From positions 1 to 64,000 of IMG/VR virus record IMGVR_UViG_3300026292_000003: 64,000 nucleotides of DNA; one strand, given 5' to 3'. This stretch comes from a virus. Positions 17,456 through 28,609 of the stretch are shown one piece after another; the stretch's first letter is position 1, and every line of letters starts with the position of its first letter. The translations under genes and the position numbers were made by a program. The notes under the pieces were generated by a model. The model had not been told where the DNA came from. It made no database searches and was given only the letters and a program-made list of their open reading frames with translations.

Positions 17456-17457
17456 GT

Positions 17458-18063
17458 TTAAACTCCTGCTCTAATTCTTAGAGTGTATAGTACCTCTAAT
17501 TTTCTGTTATTACTTTTTTGGATAGGATGAAAAATTAAATGTGTCAAGAAGTCGCCGTTATCAGTAATTAGTGCTATCTCATCAAACACAAAACTATCAG
17601 CGTCATCAAAATCTGATGCGTTGTCTAATGCTGGACCACTTGCGTCCGGTTGGTTGTAATCTAATACAACTTTACATTCTAAGTCTGTGTATGGTTGATT
17701 CTTAGCATTGTTTACTGTAAATTCGGTTACAGATACTTGTAGTGGGTTTGAACTTGGGTTGGCTCCTATTGTCGCCGGGCTTGGTGAATATAATCCACCT
17801 GTTGATCCAGAAACTTTAGGGTCTTTGTATGTAACGTTGCCGTTAGCATCAATGGTAGTACCACCATAACCAAATGCCAGTTTTCCAATAAAATGATTAT
17901 TGCTATTAGTAGTCTGATTAGCCATAGAATTTGCTACAGCCAATGCAAAGTTCTCAAAGTTAATTGCATTGTACTTGTTTAGTAGCACTTCTTGGGAATC
18001 AGCGTCTCTAATTACAACGTGACCTTCAACTCCTAGATGTGATTTATCGTTTAATGTTTTCAT
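17458..18063 (-). CDS. virion structural protein (201 aa)
   Basis: A 201-residue beta-rich protein with no recognised enzymatic domain, two nt upstream of the fibre-like gene. A late-type octamer (18082-18089) lies just before it, separating it from the 3499-residue gene. Similar small proteins sit beside baseplate genes in cyanophages. Probably a baseplate or fibre connector; inferred from context. Confidence 0.6.
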   Translation of the reverse strand: MKTLNDKSHLGVEGHVVIRDADSQEVLLNKYNAINFENFALAVANSMANQTTNSNNHFIGKLAFGYGGTTIDANGNVTYKDPKVSGSTGGLYSPSPATIGANPSSNPLQVSVTEFTVNNAKNQPYTDLECKVVLDYNQPDASGPALDNASDFDDADSFVFDEIALITDNGDFLTHLIFHPIQKSNNRKLEVLYTLRIRAGV

Positions 18064-18081
18064 ATCCTATTCCTTATACAC

Positions 18082-18089
18082 TATTTATG
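18082..18089 (-). promoter_or_regulatory. late-type promoter octamer
   Basis: Minus strand CATAAATA, about 20 nt before the 201-residue structural gene. It matches octamers before gp25, gp20 and other virion operons in this window. Confidence 0.55.
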
Positions 18090-18106
18090 ATATTCATAAA
18101 CTAGTA

Positions 18107-21100
18107 TTATAACTCTATTCCTTTACCAAAGTCTTGCAACTCTTGTGCAGTCTCTGATACAGGTGTACTCAATAATGAACTGCCTGTTTGATTATAACTT
18201 ACAGTATCATTAGCAAATGTAAGTTGATAGTTTGATATTTGAACTACAGCATCTCCAGTATCTGCTGATACTATAAATGTCTGTCCTACTGCTCTTTTCA
18301 TTATTTTTAATGTAGTAGCATCGGTTTTAGCATATTCAATTATCTCTCCACCAACATATACAAATCCTGTGTCATCAAATGCGGTTGTACTTGCTATTGC
18401 TAAATCTGTACTATCTTCATCTATTGCAGAAGTTAGTGTAGATTTTTTAGCATCAAGTAAGGCATATGCTTTCACATTGCCTGCCGCATCTTGTATATGT
18501 GTAAATGTTCTTGAAGTGTTTGCGTATGTGTTACCTGTTGCGTTTGTTTGAACATTAATACGTAACAATTCAAGTGGGTCTATATTTACAAAACTGTTTC
18601 TTTTCTCATCAGCATTAACATTAAAGTTATATGGTGATAAGAAGTTTATTGCTTCTATAGTATCTGCTGGAGTACTAGTAAAGTCTCCACCTGTTACTAT
18701 GTCTGTGCTATCTGCTCCAACATATGTAGTTCCATTAAATGTTGGAGTAAAATCTTGTGTGTTAAGTGTAATTACGTGTGTAGGCGTATCAGTTACAGTT
18801 ATAGAAGTTTCGTCAATAACTTTATAGTTAGTCTTAACTGCACTTATTTTTGTATGGAAAGGTTTAACTTCATTTATGTAGCCTATCGCATTTACTAAAT
18901 TATCTTTCTTAAATGTTCTTGAAGTAGTATCAATTTGACTATCAACTTCAATTTTAACATATGTTGTTTTTCTAATCCAATTTGTTTGAGCAAAAGAACT
19001 TAATGTATAATCAACTATACTAAAGAATAATTTGTTCATCTTTAGTTTATGATATTCTACAAATATATCTTTCTTTAATGCTTCAATAAGAACTTGCCAA
19101 TACTCAGAAACAAATGTATGATCCCAACCTTTTGAATCCCAAGGTGTCATATCAAATCCATCTGATGGACTTAATAAGTCTACATCAAAACGAACTGTAC
19201 TATTTTTCTTATGTACTAGAATCCATTTTGCAGTATCGCTATTGTAATAATAAATTTCACTTCTGTCAAGTTTTAATGCACTATCATATATAGGTAGCTG
19301 AACTACACTATGGAAATCTTTATCTATGTCAGTCTCAAGTTTATCTGTATCTGTAACTGTAGCTGTATAGTTTAATGTACCCAAGTATGTGTTTAATGTA
19401 TAGTCTTTCCAATTCCATAAGTATCTAGGAAAACTATTTGCTAATAATGTTTTATTCCAACTATCTTTGTACTCGTCGTGTAAGTTTATATCTTCTAATA
19501 ACTTATTAATTGTTATAATTGCGTTACGTCTTGCAGTAGTTAAATTATTAAACCAAGTTTGTCCAATACTTAATTCGTCACCGTACTTGTTAAATCTATG
19601 TAAAGTTTGATGTGGAATCTTTCTCAAACTCTTATCCCAACCTGCTAAATTATATTTCATTCCTTCAATATAGTATTCTGGAATAGTATCTAAGTCTTTA
19701 GTTATTAATGTCCATTCGTTATGAGATTTAAATTTATCTCCTACTAAATTAATTTGTAATACTGTACTTGTATCTTCAACATAATAACTAACATTGTCAA
19801 TAATAAAAGTTTCATTGTCTAATACTGCAAACCAACTTATTCCATTGGCTGTTGGGTTTTCAATAATGTTTGCAACATCAAATGCTGATAAAGTTCTTGT
19901 TCCGTTTATAGTAGTTTTATTTTTAACCCAGTAGTAGAATACATCAGTGTATGTACCTGTGTTAGAATTGTATTCTTGTTCTTGTGAATAATAATATAAT
20001 GTTTCTCTGGCTGTAGCGTCATATACTGAGTAAGCTTCTCCTGTTGCAGTAACACCAAACATTTCTTTTTGTGATGTAACTGATTCAGCATAATCGTCTG
20101 GAGCAACTGTAGATTTAATCCACTCCCATACTACAATTTCACTTCCTGGATATAGTTTACCCCACATATCTTTTTTATATGATATACTACCTTGATCATA
20201 ATCATAGTAACGTACTTTACTTGTATCCCACCATCTAGTTCCTACTTGTTCTTCTCCCCAAGCATTATCATCTTCAATAAAACGATTTGTGTCTGTTGAC
20301 AAGTTATATATTGCATTATCATTTACACCTGAATAATCTAAATTCTGTTCTGCGATACCTGGTATAATTTTTCTCATTGGGTCGTATGCTTCAAGTTGAA
20401 CCTTTGTTTGATTTGTTTTATGATTGTATATAATAATACTATCAACATCTGCATTTGATGGTCTTGCTATAGTTTGTCTTACAGTAGTTAATCCTACTGC
20501 GTCTGTAGTTGATACAAATGTTCCATTTATAGTACCATTGTTACTTGATACAACTAAAGTTCCTGTAGGTAAGTTCCAATGTGATTTTGTTAATGCGGAA
20601 TCTCTTTGTGTATGGTTTGCAAACCTAGTAGTTACTAATGGCATAATTGAAACTGCGTTACCACACTCTTTAATAAACTCATCTATGTAGAAAATTCTAC
20701 CTGCGTTACTTCCTGTACCTAGTTTAGTAACTTTATGTATTCCATCTATGTTAGGTGTAGTGGTTGTGTTTAATAACATAACAAAGTCACCTACTTGTAA
20801 TCCGTGATCAATATTTGTTGTTACTTCTGCATCATTACCATCACTTGTAGCTGTACCTGCACAAATTCCACAATGTGTTCCATCAACACTCTTAGAGTAT
20901 AGTGGAGAATGATTTTGAATTACTTGTAGTACATTGTATCCAAAGAATTTTGTATTAATACCTTCAACATCAGATATTTCAAAATCACTATCATCTGTAA
21001 TTAATATATTAAATGTTGCTGGATCTAAACTTGGATCAACTGGTGCACCACCGAATTGATTTATATCAAATGTATTTTGTACAGTTCCTTCAGCGGCCTC

Positions 21101-24100
21101 AAGTGTTCCTGTAGCAATACCTGCTATTGAGTTAAAGTCTGTATTACCAAGTGTTAATGATTGTCCTGTAGATGTTATTTTAATTCTGTTTGCATCTGCT
21201 GTAATTGTTACTTCAGTATTGTTTGCAGATGTTAATGCAGATTGTATTTGACTAATAGCTGAATTCATTCTAGTAGTTACATTTACACTACTTGTTGTTG
21301 CTGTATAAGACTCATTTAATCCAACTGTAGTTCTAGCAGTACCTGCAACTGACATTGTTGTGTTAGTACTTGTTAGTTTTAATTGACTATTCTCATCTGA
21401 AGCTGTTACTGAAAATAAGTTTGAAGTATCATTAATTTGAGAAACTATATCAGATAAGTTTAATGCAACAGATTGTTGTTGTACTTCTGTAGGAGGTGCA
21501 GTAACTTTTCCACTTGCTGGAAATCCTAAATCAGTATTAGTAGCACCTGCGGACAATGTTAATGTTTCATTAGGATCTGTTGTTGTAAATGTAAGTTCTA
21601 ATAAGTTTGCAGTAGTAACTATACTTGCTGTTAATCCTGTAATACTTGCATTATTAATTGCGTTCATAATTTCAGTAGTCGTCATTTGATCTGGAATATG
21701 TGTTAGTGTTATTGCTACTGCGGCATTCTGCGTTGGTTGTGCATTAAGAGTTAATACTTGACCATTAATAGTCCAACCAGTTTCAAGTACACCGTCTATA
21801 GTTACACTTGCAACACTATAAGTACTATTTGATAATGCTTGTGATATTGTATAAGCTGTCTTAATGAGAGGTTGATGAGTCAGTGTAATATCAACTGCCT
21901 CACCACCTGTCATTGTTGGATTGTTAATTGTAACAACCTGTCCATTCAGAACATAGTCTGAAGTTGGTACGATGGTACTGTCTACTTCCACTTTAAGAAC
22001 ACTCCAGGTACTCGGACTTAAACTTTGATTAATTGTAAAATCTGTTTGACTTGCTGTAGCTGTATTAGTTTCTGTTATATCAGCTGGTGCAATATTATCT
22101 GCGTTAAATGATTCAGTTACGTCTGCTGGTGTAATATCAAAATTAATTAATGTACCATTAACTGTAATTTGTTTACCAGTTACATCTGCAAAACTAGCAT
22201 TACCAGAAGTAGCTCTCATAACTGCATCACCAGTAACTACTGTAACGTTCTGTGATTTACTAAATCCAATACTTACACCATCAATAATTAATGTCTCACT
22301 TGGTAAGAATGTTGGACTTACTACAGTACCTACTGCTTCTATATCTTGATATTCTGTTGCTGTATCATTAAATGTAACTGTAGTACCTGCAATGTTTGCA
22401 ACTGTTCCATTAGGAAATACTGGGTTAGTTACTGTACCAATCTCTTCTATGTTGGCGGCAACTTCCGTAAGTCCTGTAAAGTTAACACTACATTTCCATA
22501 ACTGTCCTTCATGTCTTACTAGGTCATCTTTCTTATAACTTGTAGTAGAATTCCACGTAGGAATTGTTGCGTATGATTCTGTAGAATCAAAAACATTTAT
22601 TTCAGATGAATTTGATATATAATATTTTGTTTCTGTTGTTAATGTTTCTCCACCAGTTAATATTTCTGATGATGAATCGTCATAGCTTAATGTTTCAAAT
22701 GTTGTTGCTACGTCATTTATAATCTTTTTTGTATCAACTTGAGATAAGTCAATAGATAAAGGTAAGTTTATAATATCACTTGATACTATTTCCATCTCAA
22801 ATGGTTCTTGTAAATTATCATTACCTAATGTTGATTGTCTGAACATATATTGTTCAAATGCTGATAGGCTTGTTGTTCCTCCATCGAGTATAGTTGATCT
22901 ACCAAATCTTTCAATCGCACCTTTGGTACCTTTTTGTTTAATAACACCTTGATGAAAGTTTGTAATAGTATTTTTGTTTAGTCCTAATCCACTTACCCAA
23001 TCTTTATCAATGTTACCTATAGTTAAATCTTTTGATTTAGTAATTGCTGAATTAAATTCATCTACATCAGTTCTATAAATGTCATCAACGGCTTGAACTG
23101 CACTATCAAAGTTTTCAACAATATGATCACCGAACACCAAGTAACCTGGTGCATTCTTTTCACCATTCCATTCTTGTGTACGTTGACCTCTTATTAATAA
23201 TCTTTGTTGTCTTTTATTTTTAACATCGTCATATAAGTCAACACCTAATGCTGTTTTATTTTCAAATATTAATGCGTGTTCAAAATTTGTAGTAGCACTA
23301 GTAATACTTCCAATAAATGCTTGTTCTTTAGTTTCAATAGATACTGTTCCATCTTGTCTGTTTATACTTAAATCGCTATGCTGAATCTTATTACTATACA
23401 TATCAAGTATATTATTGTTATTGTAAATTAATGTGTTATAAGGATATACATATCCACTAGGTGGTGTATACGAAACTCTTCTTCCTATTTGTAATATGTA
23501 AGTATCTTTTTCTTCAGCAGTATTTGTCCAATTAACAAAGTCAGCGGCATTTTGGTCGCCTGCAAATTGTAATGTGTATCCTTTGCTTTCTAAATAGTTC
23601 CAGTAGCCTCTGATGAAATTATACACGTCTTGTATCTTAGAAACTTTAGTATCAAATTCTAATGTGCTAGGTGTTGTTACAAATTTATTATATCTTCTTA
23701 CAGTAGCATTATTAATCGTTTGTAATTCATAGTCATTGCCACCGTTACCTAAATTAGGTTCAAAGAATTTAAATTCTCTTTTATTATCTGATACACCAGA
23801 TACTTTATATGCATCTGCAGTTTTAGTAATAAGTAAAATAGATGCATTAACAAAACTATTAGACTGTCCTTCATACATTGATATATTATAATCACTGCTA
23901 CCAAGTTCAAAGTCACCGTAGTAACTAGTTTCTCCAAATATACTTAAAAGATGTTGACTACTATATCCTTCAAGTTTTTGTAATAGTTTTGTTGTTAAAT
24001 TTTTATATAATTCTTTTTGGTTATTATCTAACTGTTTTCTTTTAAAGTAATTGTGTTGTGCTTGTGATATTCCGTTAGCTACAAATGAAACTTCTTTTAA

Positions 24101-27100
24101 AGATAATTCAATACCAGGTGCTACACTTAAACTAGTACTATAAGAAAGAATTGGTATACCAGTAAAGTGTTTACCTCTGTCTACCATACTCATTGCTGAT
24201 ATTTTTGTAGCTGTTGTTTTAAATCTTGCTGTACCTATTGTACTTTGATTATCGTCTAGTATATAAAACTCTTCTGAGTCTACTAGGTTTGAACTAGTAG
24301 ATACTTTTATTTCATTAACAACTTTATAAGTTTCACCAGGCATAGTAAAACAAGAACTGTTTATATATTTCTTATCATATGATGAAGCATAGTCTCTAAC
24401 TTTTCCTGGTTGGAAATAATCTGACCAAGCTCTAGCTGGATTTAATTTCAACATAGCATTAACAGTCATAGCTTGACCTAATGCAGATTGTCTCCATTCA
24501 ATCTCTACAGGACCCCAATCACCAAACACAAAGTCTTGAGATGCATCAACATTTGTTGGCGTACCTAAAACATTATGTGGACTTTCTAACTGTCCATTAG
24601 GTTTTACAGGACAATTATTTGTAAAGTCCCAATTACGTCTTGCGTATTTTATATCTTGTTTTTTATTTGGATATGCTTGTGGTGCAACTGTACCTACGTT
24701 TAACGCACCTATTAGTGCCGCACGTTTTGTAGCATCTGTCCAACTATAATACGTATCCCACCAAGTAGGTTTAAACGCATAGCCTAGCATATGCCAAGGT
24801 GTTAAGTGTGGCGTAGCAGTACCAAACAACGTCATGTATGCACCTTTATAATGTCCTGGCAGTTTGTTAGTACCAAACTTACCTCCAACACTTAATGAGC
24901 TATAATTCCAAGTAAATGTATCGTTAACATCATAATAGTTTTCAGTATTAAATGATGTCTTTTTATTTTGTATAGCCCACTTCTCATAAAACTTTTCTAA
25001 ATAATTATCAACGGTTGCTAAATCATACCAAGCACTTATATGATGACTTGGCATATAATCAGTAGGAGTTTTATATTTGTCTTTTATAATGCTATCATCT
25101 CTGTACATTAAATCTTGTGTAACTAGTCCAGCATATATTCTTTTTTCTAAATCAAACAATGCCGCGTGTACAGGATCAAAGTTAGCACCACTTACGTTTG
25201 TAATCTGTCCGTTAATTGTATAAGTAGAACCATCGTGTGTATATAATGTTGATCCAACTACTTGAGGTTGCATACCAAAAGCTAGTCCAAGTTTAACCAT
25301 ACTCTGTGGAACAAAGCATTCACTATCCATTTGATTGTAAACTACTTTAAGTATTGGACTTGTATTTAAATTATCAAGTGATGCGTATGTAAGTTTTAAA
25401 TATATAGTATCACCTATAAAATCATAATCAGTATCTTTTAATAATATTCTTTCTACTTGGTTATTGTTACCATCGTTTTCAGTTAGATATACATACAAGT
25501 GATCTCTAATATTTTGATCACCGTGCATATTAAATTTTGTTTTAAAATCATATATTGTAATATTTGATATAGTAAATGTTTCAGTATCATAGCTGTTACT
25601 ATAAACCATATTAGAATCAATATAAAGTTCTGAATCTTTTTTATTTCTAATAACTTCATTAATTGCTGATTCAGTTAAAAGTTTTATACTAGAATTATTT
25701 GCTCCTACTGAATATAATCTTTTAGCCTGTGCTAAAAATCTTTTTCTAAAAGCATACCATTCGTTAGCTTGTTCGTTAAGTGTTGCAGTTATATTTAAAT
25801 TTGTATCTGAGTAGTTTATATCATGCATTATACTAATGTCAGGGTGTATAAACATAGTACCACCATAGTATGGAGTATGTACAATACTAGCATAATTATT
25901 TTCACCAAACATAGTTCCAGAGTAACCTGGATTGACTACAAGTTTATCTAACCAATGATCAATAGTTTCACTCATAGTAAATGTTTTAATACATTCATTA
26001 TTAGCATTATGTTCTAATGTTTCTGGAAAACTAATATTTGTTGTTGGATTAGTTTTATCATTGCTCACCCAGTTAAAGTCAACTAGGTCACCTTTTGTGA
26101 AAGCACTCTCATCTATTACAGTACTTGTAGCACCAACAGTTACTAATGAGTTAGAAACTTTGTTGCCATTTATTGTTACGTCATAAAATAATCTATCCCA
26201 ATTCTCTGAGATTGACATTGAAGCCATTTCATTTGCGTCTGCAAATATACTAAAGTTATCACCGTCACTGTTTGCTCCTGTTACTATTGTAATTTCTGTT
26301 CCGTTTCTAGTAATGGTTATAGCAGGTATTGGATTAGAGCCTGGATTTTCAATATCAACTTGCCCAACTTTAAATGTAATTGTGTAACCTGTTAAGTTAT
26401 TAATTTTAATTGTTTGGTTAACACCTAATAAATGTCTAGTGTTTTTATGTGATTCATTGTAAGTACCGTTGTTGTTACACTTGGCTAATACAAGCATATT
26501 ACCTTTAACTATTACATTATATTCTTCAACTGGTCTCCAATTATCAGTACCAACTGGTATAGTCAATGGCGTATCAGCAATAGTAATCTCATATTGCTTT
26601 TCTTCTCTAGCACTTGTTAATTCTCCCGACGGTCTGTAAAATGTATGTAAGTTATTTTTAATTTTAATATGGTTATAACCTTCTACCATTTTTGAATAAC
26701 TTTGATCTCTAACTGCGTCGTCGTAACTCTTTTTATATTCTTTAGTTAATAAATAATTTTCAAATTCATATTCAGCACCCTTTGGTGTATCTTTGTAACT
26801 TAATATATGTCCAATTTCTGGATCAACAAAAGTACCTGTTCCAACTTTATATCCAAAAATCTTTTCTCCAGCAAATCCTGTGCCGAGGATAGTTTCTAAA
26901 GGAACGCCATAGTAATCATAAAATCTATACAATGGATATTGATTGGTTTTTATTTTTTGTTGAGCTAATGTAATTGTACTATTTGTATAATAAACATCTG
27001 CATAGTTCCAATCTGCGTAAGCTGTACTTGCTACAGATTCAATATTCATTGTATCGTTTTCAGCTAAAGTTTTTACTACTGTAGGTGTTGTTGAAGTTTT

Positions 27101-28606
27101 CTTATAAACTTTAGTATCACTATTATCAACATAAACATAAGTAGATCCTATTGGAAAGTCAGTTAAACTTTCTCCACTAACTACACCATAGTTAACTTTT
27201 CCTATACTGTTTGGAGTAATATGTTTTGCGTGATTCCATAAATCTAATCCAGTATCATATTCTATAATAGGCCTTTGTGCTATTCTATATTCTTTTAAAA
27301 TTTCTGTAAAATCATATGTAGGAATTAGTTCTTCTACTTTATTAATTGTAGCAAAGTTAACCCATCTGTTTCCTCTACTCCAAGCTGTTTGAAATACGTC
27401 TGCTCTGTCAATAACAATGTAATCTTTTTTAGGATAAGGAACACTACCGTGATCCCATTTGTCATTGTCATCATATTGATCTAGTGCATTAATAAGAGCA
27501 AGTTCATCAGCAGTAATACCTGCAACGTTTGCTAGTGTATATACTCCACCACTAAACGTTGCTTCTACTAATTTTTTAATTGAAACATCACCTGTGGTTG
27601 CATCTACTTGAGTAATGTATATAGATTCATTGTCGCCTTGATTTGTATGTATCCAATCACTATTAAACTTTATTAAAGTTCCTGATAAAAACTGTGTAGG
27701 GTTAGACTTAATACCATTAAATTTAAAACCATCAAATATAGGTAATCTATTTGTATCAGCATTGTAAGCATCAATTACTAATTGAGGTGAGAGGTTTCCA
27801 GCATTGTAATAAGTATTATCTATATTTGGAGATACTCTTACTACTTCACTTTTATCCCAAGTACCAGGATTATCTGATGAATGTTTAACAACATTTCCAT
27901 ATACCTTAACACCATTTTCATCTTTATATAATTCTAATTTTGTTTCTGGGTTGGTTGCTGTTACTAGATAAGTTTTATTTTCTATTTCTGCCGCCCAACC
28001 TGTTCCACTAAATTTTATAAGCATTCCAACTTGTAATACAAAAGAATTATTATCGTCAGTTAGTTTATATGCTGGTATACTTTGCATTTCAATTAATGGA
28101 TTTGATGCAACATTTCCATTGTTATTATATGTAGTAACATACTTACTTTCATATACTGGCATCTCTTCTACCCATCTATAGTTTTTGTAGTTTAAAAATT
28201 TATCAACATTAATAGGTGGACTAAAAGTATGTTTACTTGATGAATACGAAGCATTGTAATTATAAGTTTCAAAGTTTTGATTTATTGAATATGCTATATC
28301 ATCAAATGCAATTTTATTAGTTAATTCGTTATTATCTGAATAAGATACAATAGCAGGTTTTAATTGAGTTTTATTTCTAAGGTTAGTATCAATACTAGGA
28401 GTTACATAAGTATCACTTGATACTGAATGCTTTCCATTTTTACTTCCTACGTAACCATTAACTTGGCCTAGAGGTCCTTTAGAAACCATTTGGTCAAGAG
28501 TACTATCTAGCCAACTCTTATTAATGTTTGTTTGAAAAACATTAGGTAAGAAATTACTAGTTTTAATCTTGTTTACCTTATTTGGGCCTGCTTTCTTTTT
28601 AGCCAT
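18107..28606 (-). CDS. giant virion structural protein, gp7-like by position (3499 aa)
   Basis: An uninterrupted 3499-residue frame, the largest gene here. It follows gp6 by three nt in the place occupied by gp7 (baseplate wedge initiator, about 1000 residues in T4). It is rich in Thr, Asn, Tyr and Trp. Residues about 2070-2500 hold a low-complexity, Ser/Thr-rich, repetitive beta region. No signal peptide, membrane segment or catalytic motif is apparent. It is probably a wedge component extended by inserted beta domains, possibly exposed for host contact. The gp7 identity rests on synteny, not on a clear motif. Confidence 0.6.
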   Translation of the reverse strand: MAKKKAGPNKVNKIKTSNFLPNVFQTNINKSWLDSTLDQMVSKGPLGQVNGYVGSKNGKHSVSSDTYVTPSIDTNLRNKTQLKPAIVSYSDNNELTNKIAFDDIAYSINQNFETYNYNASYSSSKHTFSPPINVDKFLNYKNYRWVEEMPVYESKYVTTYNNNGNVASNPLIEMQSIPAYKLTDDNNSFVLQVGMLIKFSGTGWAAEIENKTYLVTATNPETKLELYKDENGVKVYGNVVKHSSDNPGTWDKSEVVRVSPNIDNTYYNAGNLSPQLVIDAYNADTNRLPIFDGFKFNGIKSNPTQFLSGTLIKFNSDWIHTNQGDNESIYITQVDATTGDVSIKKLVEATFSGGVYTLANVAGITADELALINALDQYDDNDKWDHGSVPYPKKDYIVIDRADVFQTAWSRGNRWVNFATINKVEELIPTYDFTEILKEYRIAQRPIIEYDTGLDLWNHAKHITPNSIGKVNYGVVSGESLTDFPIGSTYVYVDNSDTKVYKKTSTTPTVVKTLAENDTMNIESVASTAYADWNYADVYYTNSTITLAQQKIKTNQYPLYRFYDYYGVPLETILGTGFAGEKIFGYKVGTGTFVDPEIGHILSYKDTPKGAEYEFENYLLTKEYKKSYDDAVRDQSYSKMVEGYNHIKIKNNLHTFYRPSGELTSAREEKQYEITIADTPLTIPVGTDNWRPVEEYNVIVKGNMLVLAKCNNNGTYNESHKNTRHLLGVNQTIKINNLTGYTITFKVGQVDIENPGSNPIPAITITRNGTEITIVTGANSDGDNFSIFADANEMASMSISENWDRLFYDVTINGNKVSNSLVTVGATSTVIDESAFTKGDLVDFNWVSNDKTNPTTNISFPETLEHNANNECIKTFTMSETIDHWLDKLVVNPGYSGTMFGENNYASIVHTPYYGGTMFIHPDISIMHDINYSDTNLNITATLNEQANEWYAFRKRFLAQAKRLYSVGANNSSIKLLTESAINEVIRNKKDSELYIDSNMVYSNSYDTETFTISNITIYDFKTKFNMHGDQNIRDHLYVYLTENDGNNNQVERILLKDTDYDFIGDTIYLKLTYASLDNLNTSPILKVVYNQMDSECFVPQSMVKLGLAFGMQPQVVGSTLYTHDGSTYTINGQITNVSGANFDPVHAALFDLEKRIYAGLVTQDLMYRDDSIIKDKYKTPTDYMPSHHISAWYDLATVDNYLEKFYEKWAIQNKKTSFNTENYYDVNDTFTWNYSSLSVGGKFGTNKLPGHYKGAYMTLFGTATPHLTPWHMLGYAFKPTWWDTYYSWTDATKRAALIGALNVGTVAPQAYPNKKQDIKYARRNWDFTNNCPVKPNGQLESPHNVLGTPTNVDASQDFVFGDWGPVEIEWRQSALGQAMTVNAMLKLNPARAWSDYFQPGKVRDYASSYDKKYINSSCFTMPGETYKVVNEIKVSTSSNLVDSEEFYILDDNQSTIGTARFKTTATKISAMSMVDRGKHFTGIPILSYSTSLSVAPGIELSLKEVSFVANGISQAQHNYFKRKQLDNNQKELYKNLTTKLLQKLEGYSSQHLLSIFGETSYYGDFELGSSDYNISMYEGQSNSFVNASILLITKTADAYKVSGVSDNKREFKFFEPNLGNGGNDYELQTINNATVRRYNKFVTTPSTLEFDTKVSKIQDVYNFIRGYWNYLESKGYTLQFAGDQNAADFVNWTNTAEEKDTYILQIGRRVSYTPPSGYVYPYNTLIYNNNNILDMYSNKIQHSDLSINRQDGTVSIETKEQAFIGSITSATTNFEHALIFENKTALGVDLYDDVKNKRQQRLLIRGQRTQEWNGEKNAPGYLVFGDHIVENFDSAVQAVDDIYRTDVDEFNSAITKSKDLTIGNIDKDWVSGLGLNKNTITNFHQGVIKQKGTKGAIERFGRSTILDGGTTSLSAFEQYMFRQSTLGNDNLQEPFEMEIVSSDIINLPLSIDLSQVDTKKIINDVATTFETLSYDDSSSEILTGGETLTTETKYYISNSSEINVFDSTESYATIPTWNSTTSYKKDDLVRHEGQLWKCSVNFTGLTEVAANIEEIGTVTNPVFPNGTVANIAGTTVTFNDTATEYQDIEAVGTVVSPTFLPSETLIIDGVSIGFSKSQNVTVVTGDAVMRATSGNASFADVTGKQITVNGTLINFDITPADVTESFNADNIAPADITETNTATASQTDFTINQSLSPSTWSVLKVEVDSTIVPTSDYVLNGQVVTINNPTMTGGEAVDITLTHQPLIKTAYTISQALSNSTYSVASVTIDGVLETGWTINGQVLTLNAQPTQNAAVAITLTHIPDQMTTTEIMNAINNASITGLTASIVTTANLLELTFTTTDPNETLTLSAGATNTDLGFPASGKVTAPPTEVQQQSVALNLSDIVSQINDTSNLFSVTASDENSQLKLTSTNTTMSVAGTARTTVGLNESYTATTSSVNVTTRMNSAISQIQSALTSANNTEVTITADANRIKITSTGQSLTLGNTDFNSIAGIATGTLEAAEGTVQNTFDINQFGGAPVDPSLDPATFNILITDDSDFEISDVEGINTKFFGYNVLQVIQNHSPLYSKSVDGTHCGICAGTATSDGNDAEVTTNIDHGLQVGDFVMLLNTTTTPNIDGIHKVTKLGTGSNAGRIFYIDEFIKECGNAVSIMPLVTTRFANHTQRDSALTKSHWNLPTGTLVVSSNNGTINGTFVSTTDAVGLTTVRQTIARPSNADVDSIIIYNHKTNQTKVQLEAYDPMRKIIPGIAEQNLDYSGVNDNAIYNLSTDTNRFIEDDNAWGEEQVGTRWWDTSKVRYYDYDQGSISYKKDMWGKLYPGSEIVVWEWIKSTVAPDDYAESVTSQKEMFGVTATGEAYSVYDATARETLYYYSQEQEYNSNTGTYTDVFYYWVKNKTTINGTRTLSAFDVANIIENPTANGISWFAVLDNETFIIDNVSYYVEDTSTVLQINLVGDKFKSHNEWTLITKDLDTIPEYYIEGMKYNLAGWDKSLRKIPHQTLHRFNKYGDELSIGQTWFNNLTTARRNAIITINKLLEDINLHDEYKDSWNKTLLANSFPRYLWNWKDYTLNTYLGTLNYTATVTDTDKLETDIDKDFHSVVQLPIYDSALKLDRSEIYYYNSDTAKWILVHKKNSTVRFDVDLLSPSDGFDMTPWDSKGWDHTFVSEYWQVLIEALKKDIFVEYHKLKMNKLFFSIVDYTLSSFAQTNWIRKTTYVKIEVDSQIDTTSRTFKKDNLVNAIGYINEVKPFHTKISAVKTNYKVIDETSITVTDTPTHVITLNTQDFTPTFNGTTYVGADSTDIVTGGDFTSTPADTIEAINFLSPYNFNVNADEKRNSFVNIDPLELLRINVQTNATGNTYANTSRTFTHIQDAAGNVKAYALLDAKKSTLTSAIDEDSTDLAIASTTAFDDTGFVYVGGEIIEYAKTDATTLKIMKRAVGQTFIVSADTGDAVVQISNYQLTFANDTVSYNQTGSSLLSTPVSETAQELQDFGKGIEL

Positions 28607-28609
28607 TTA

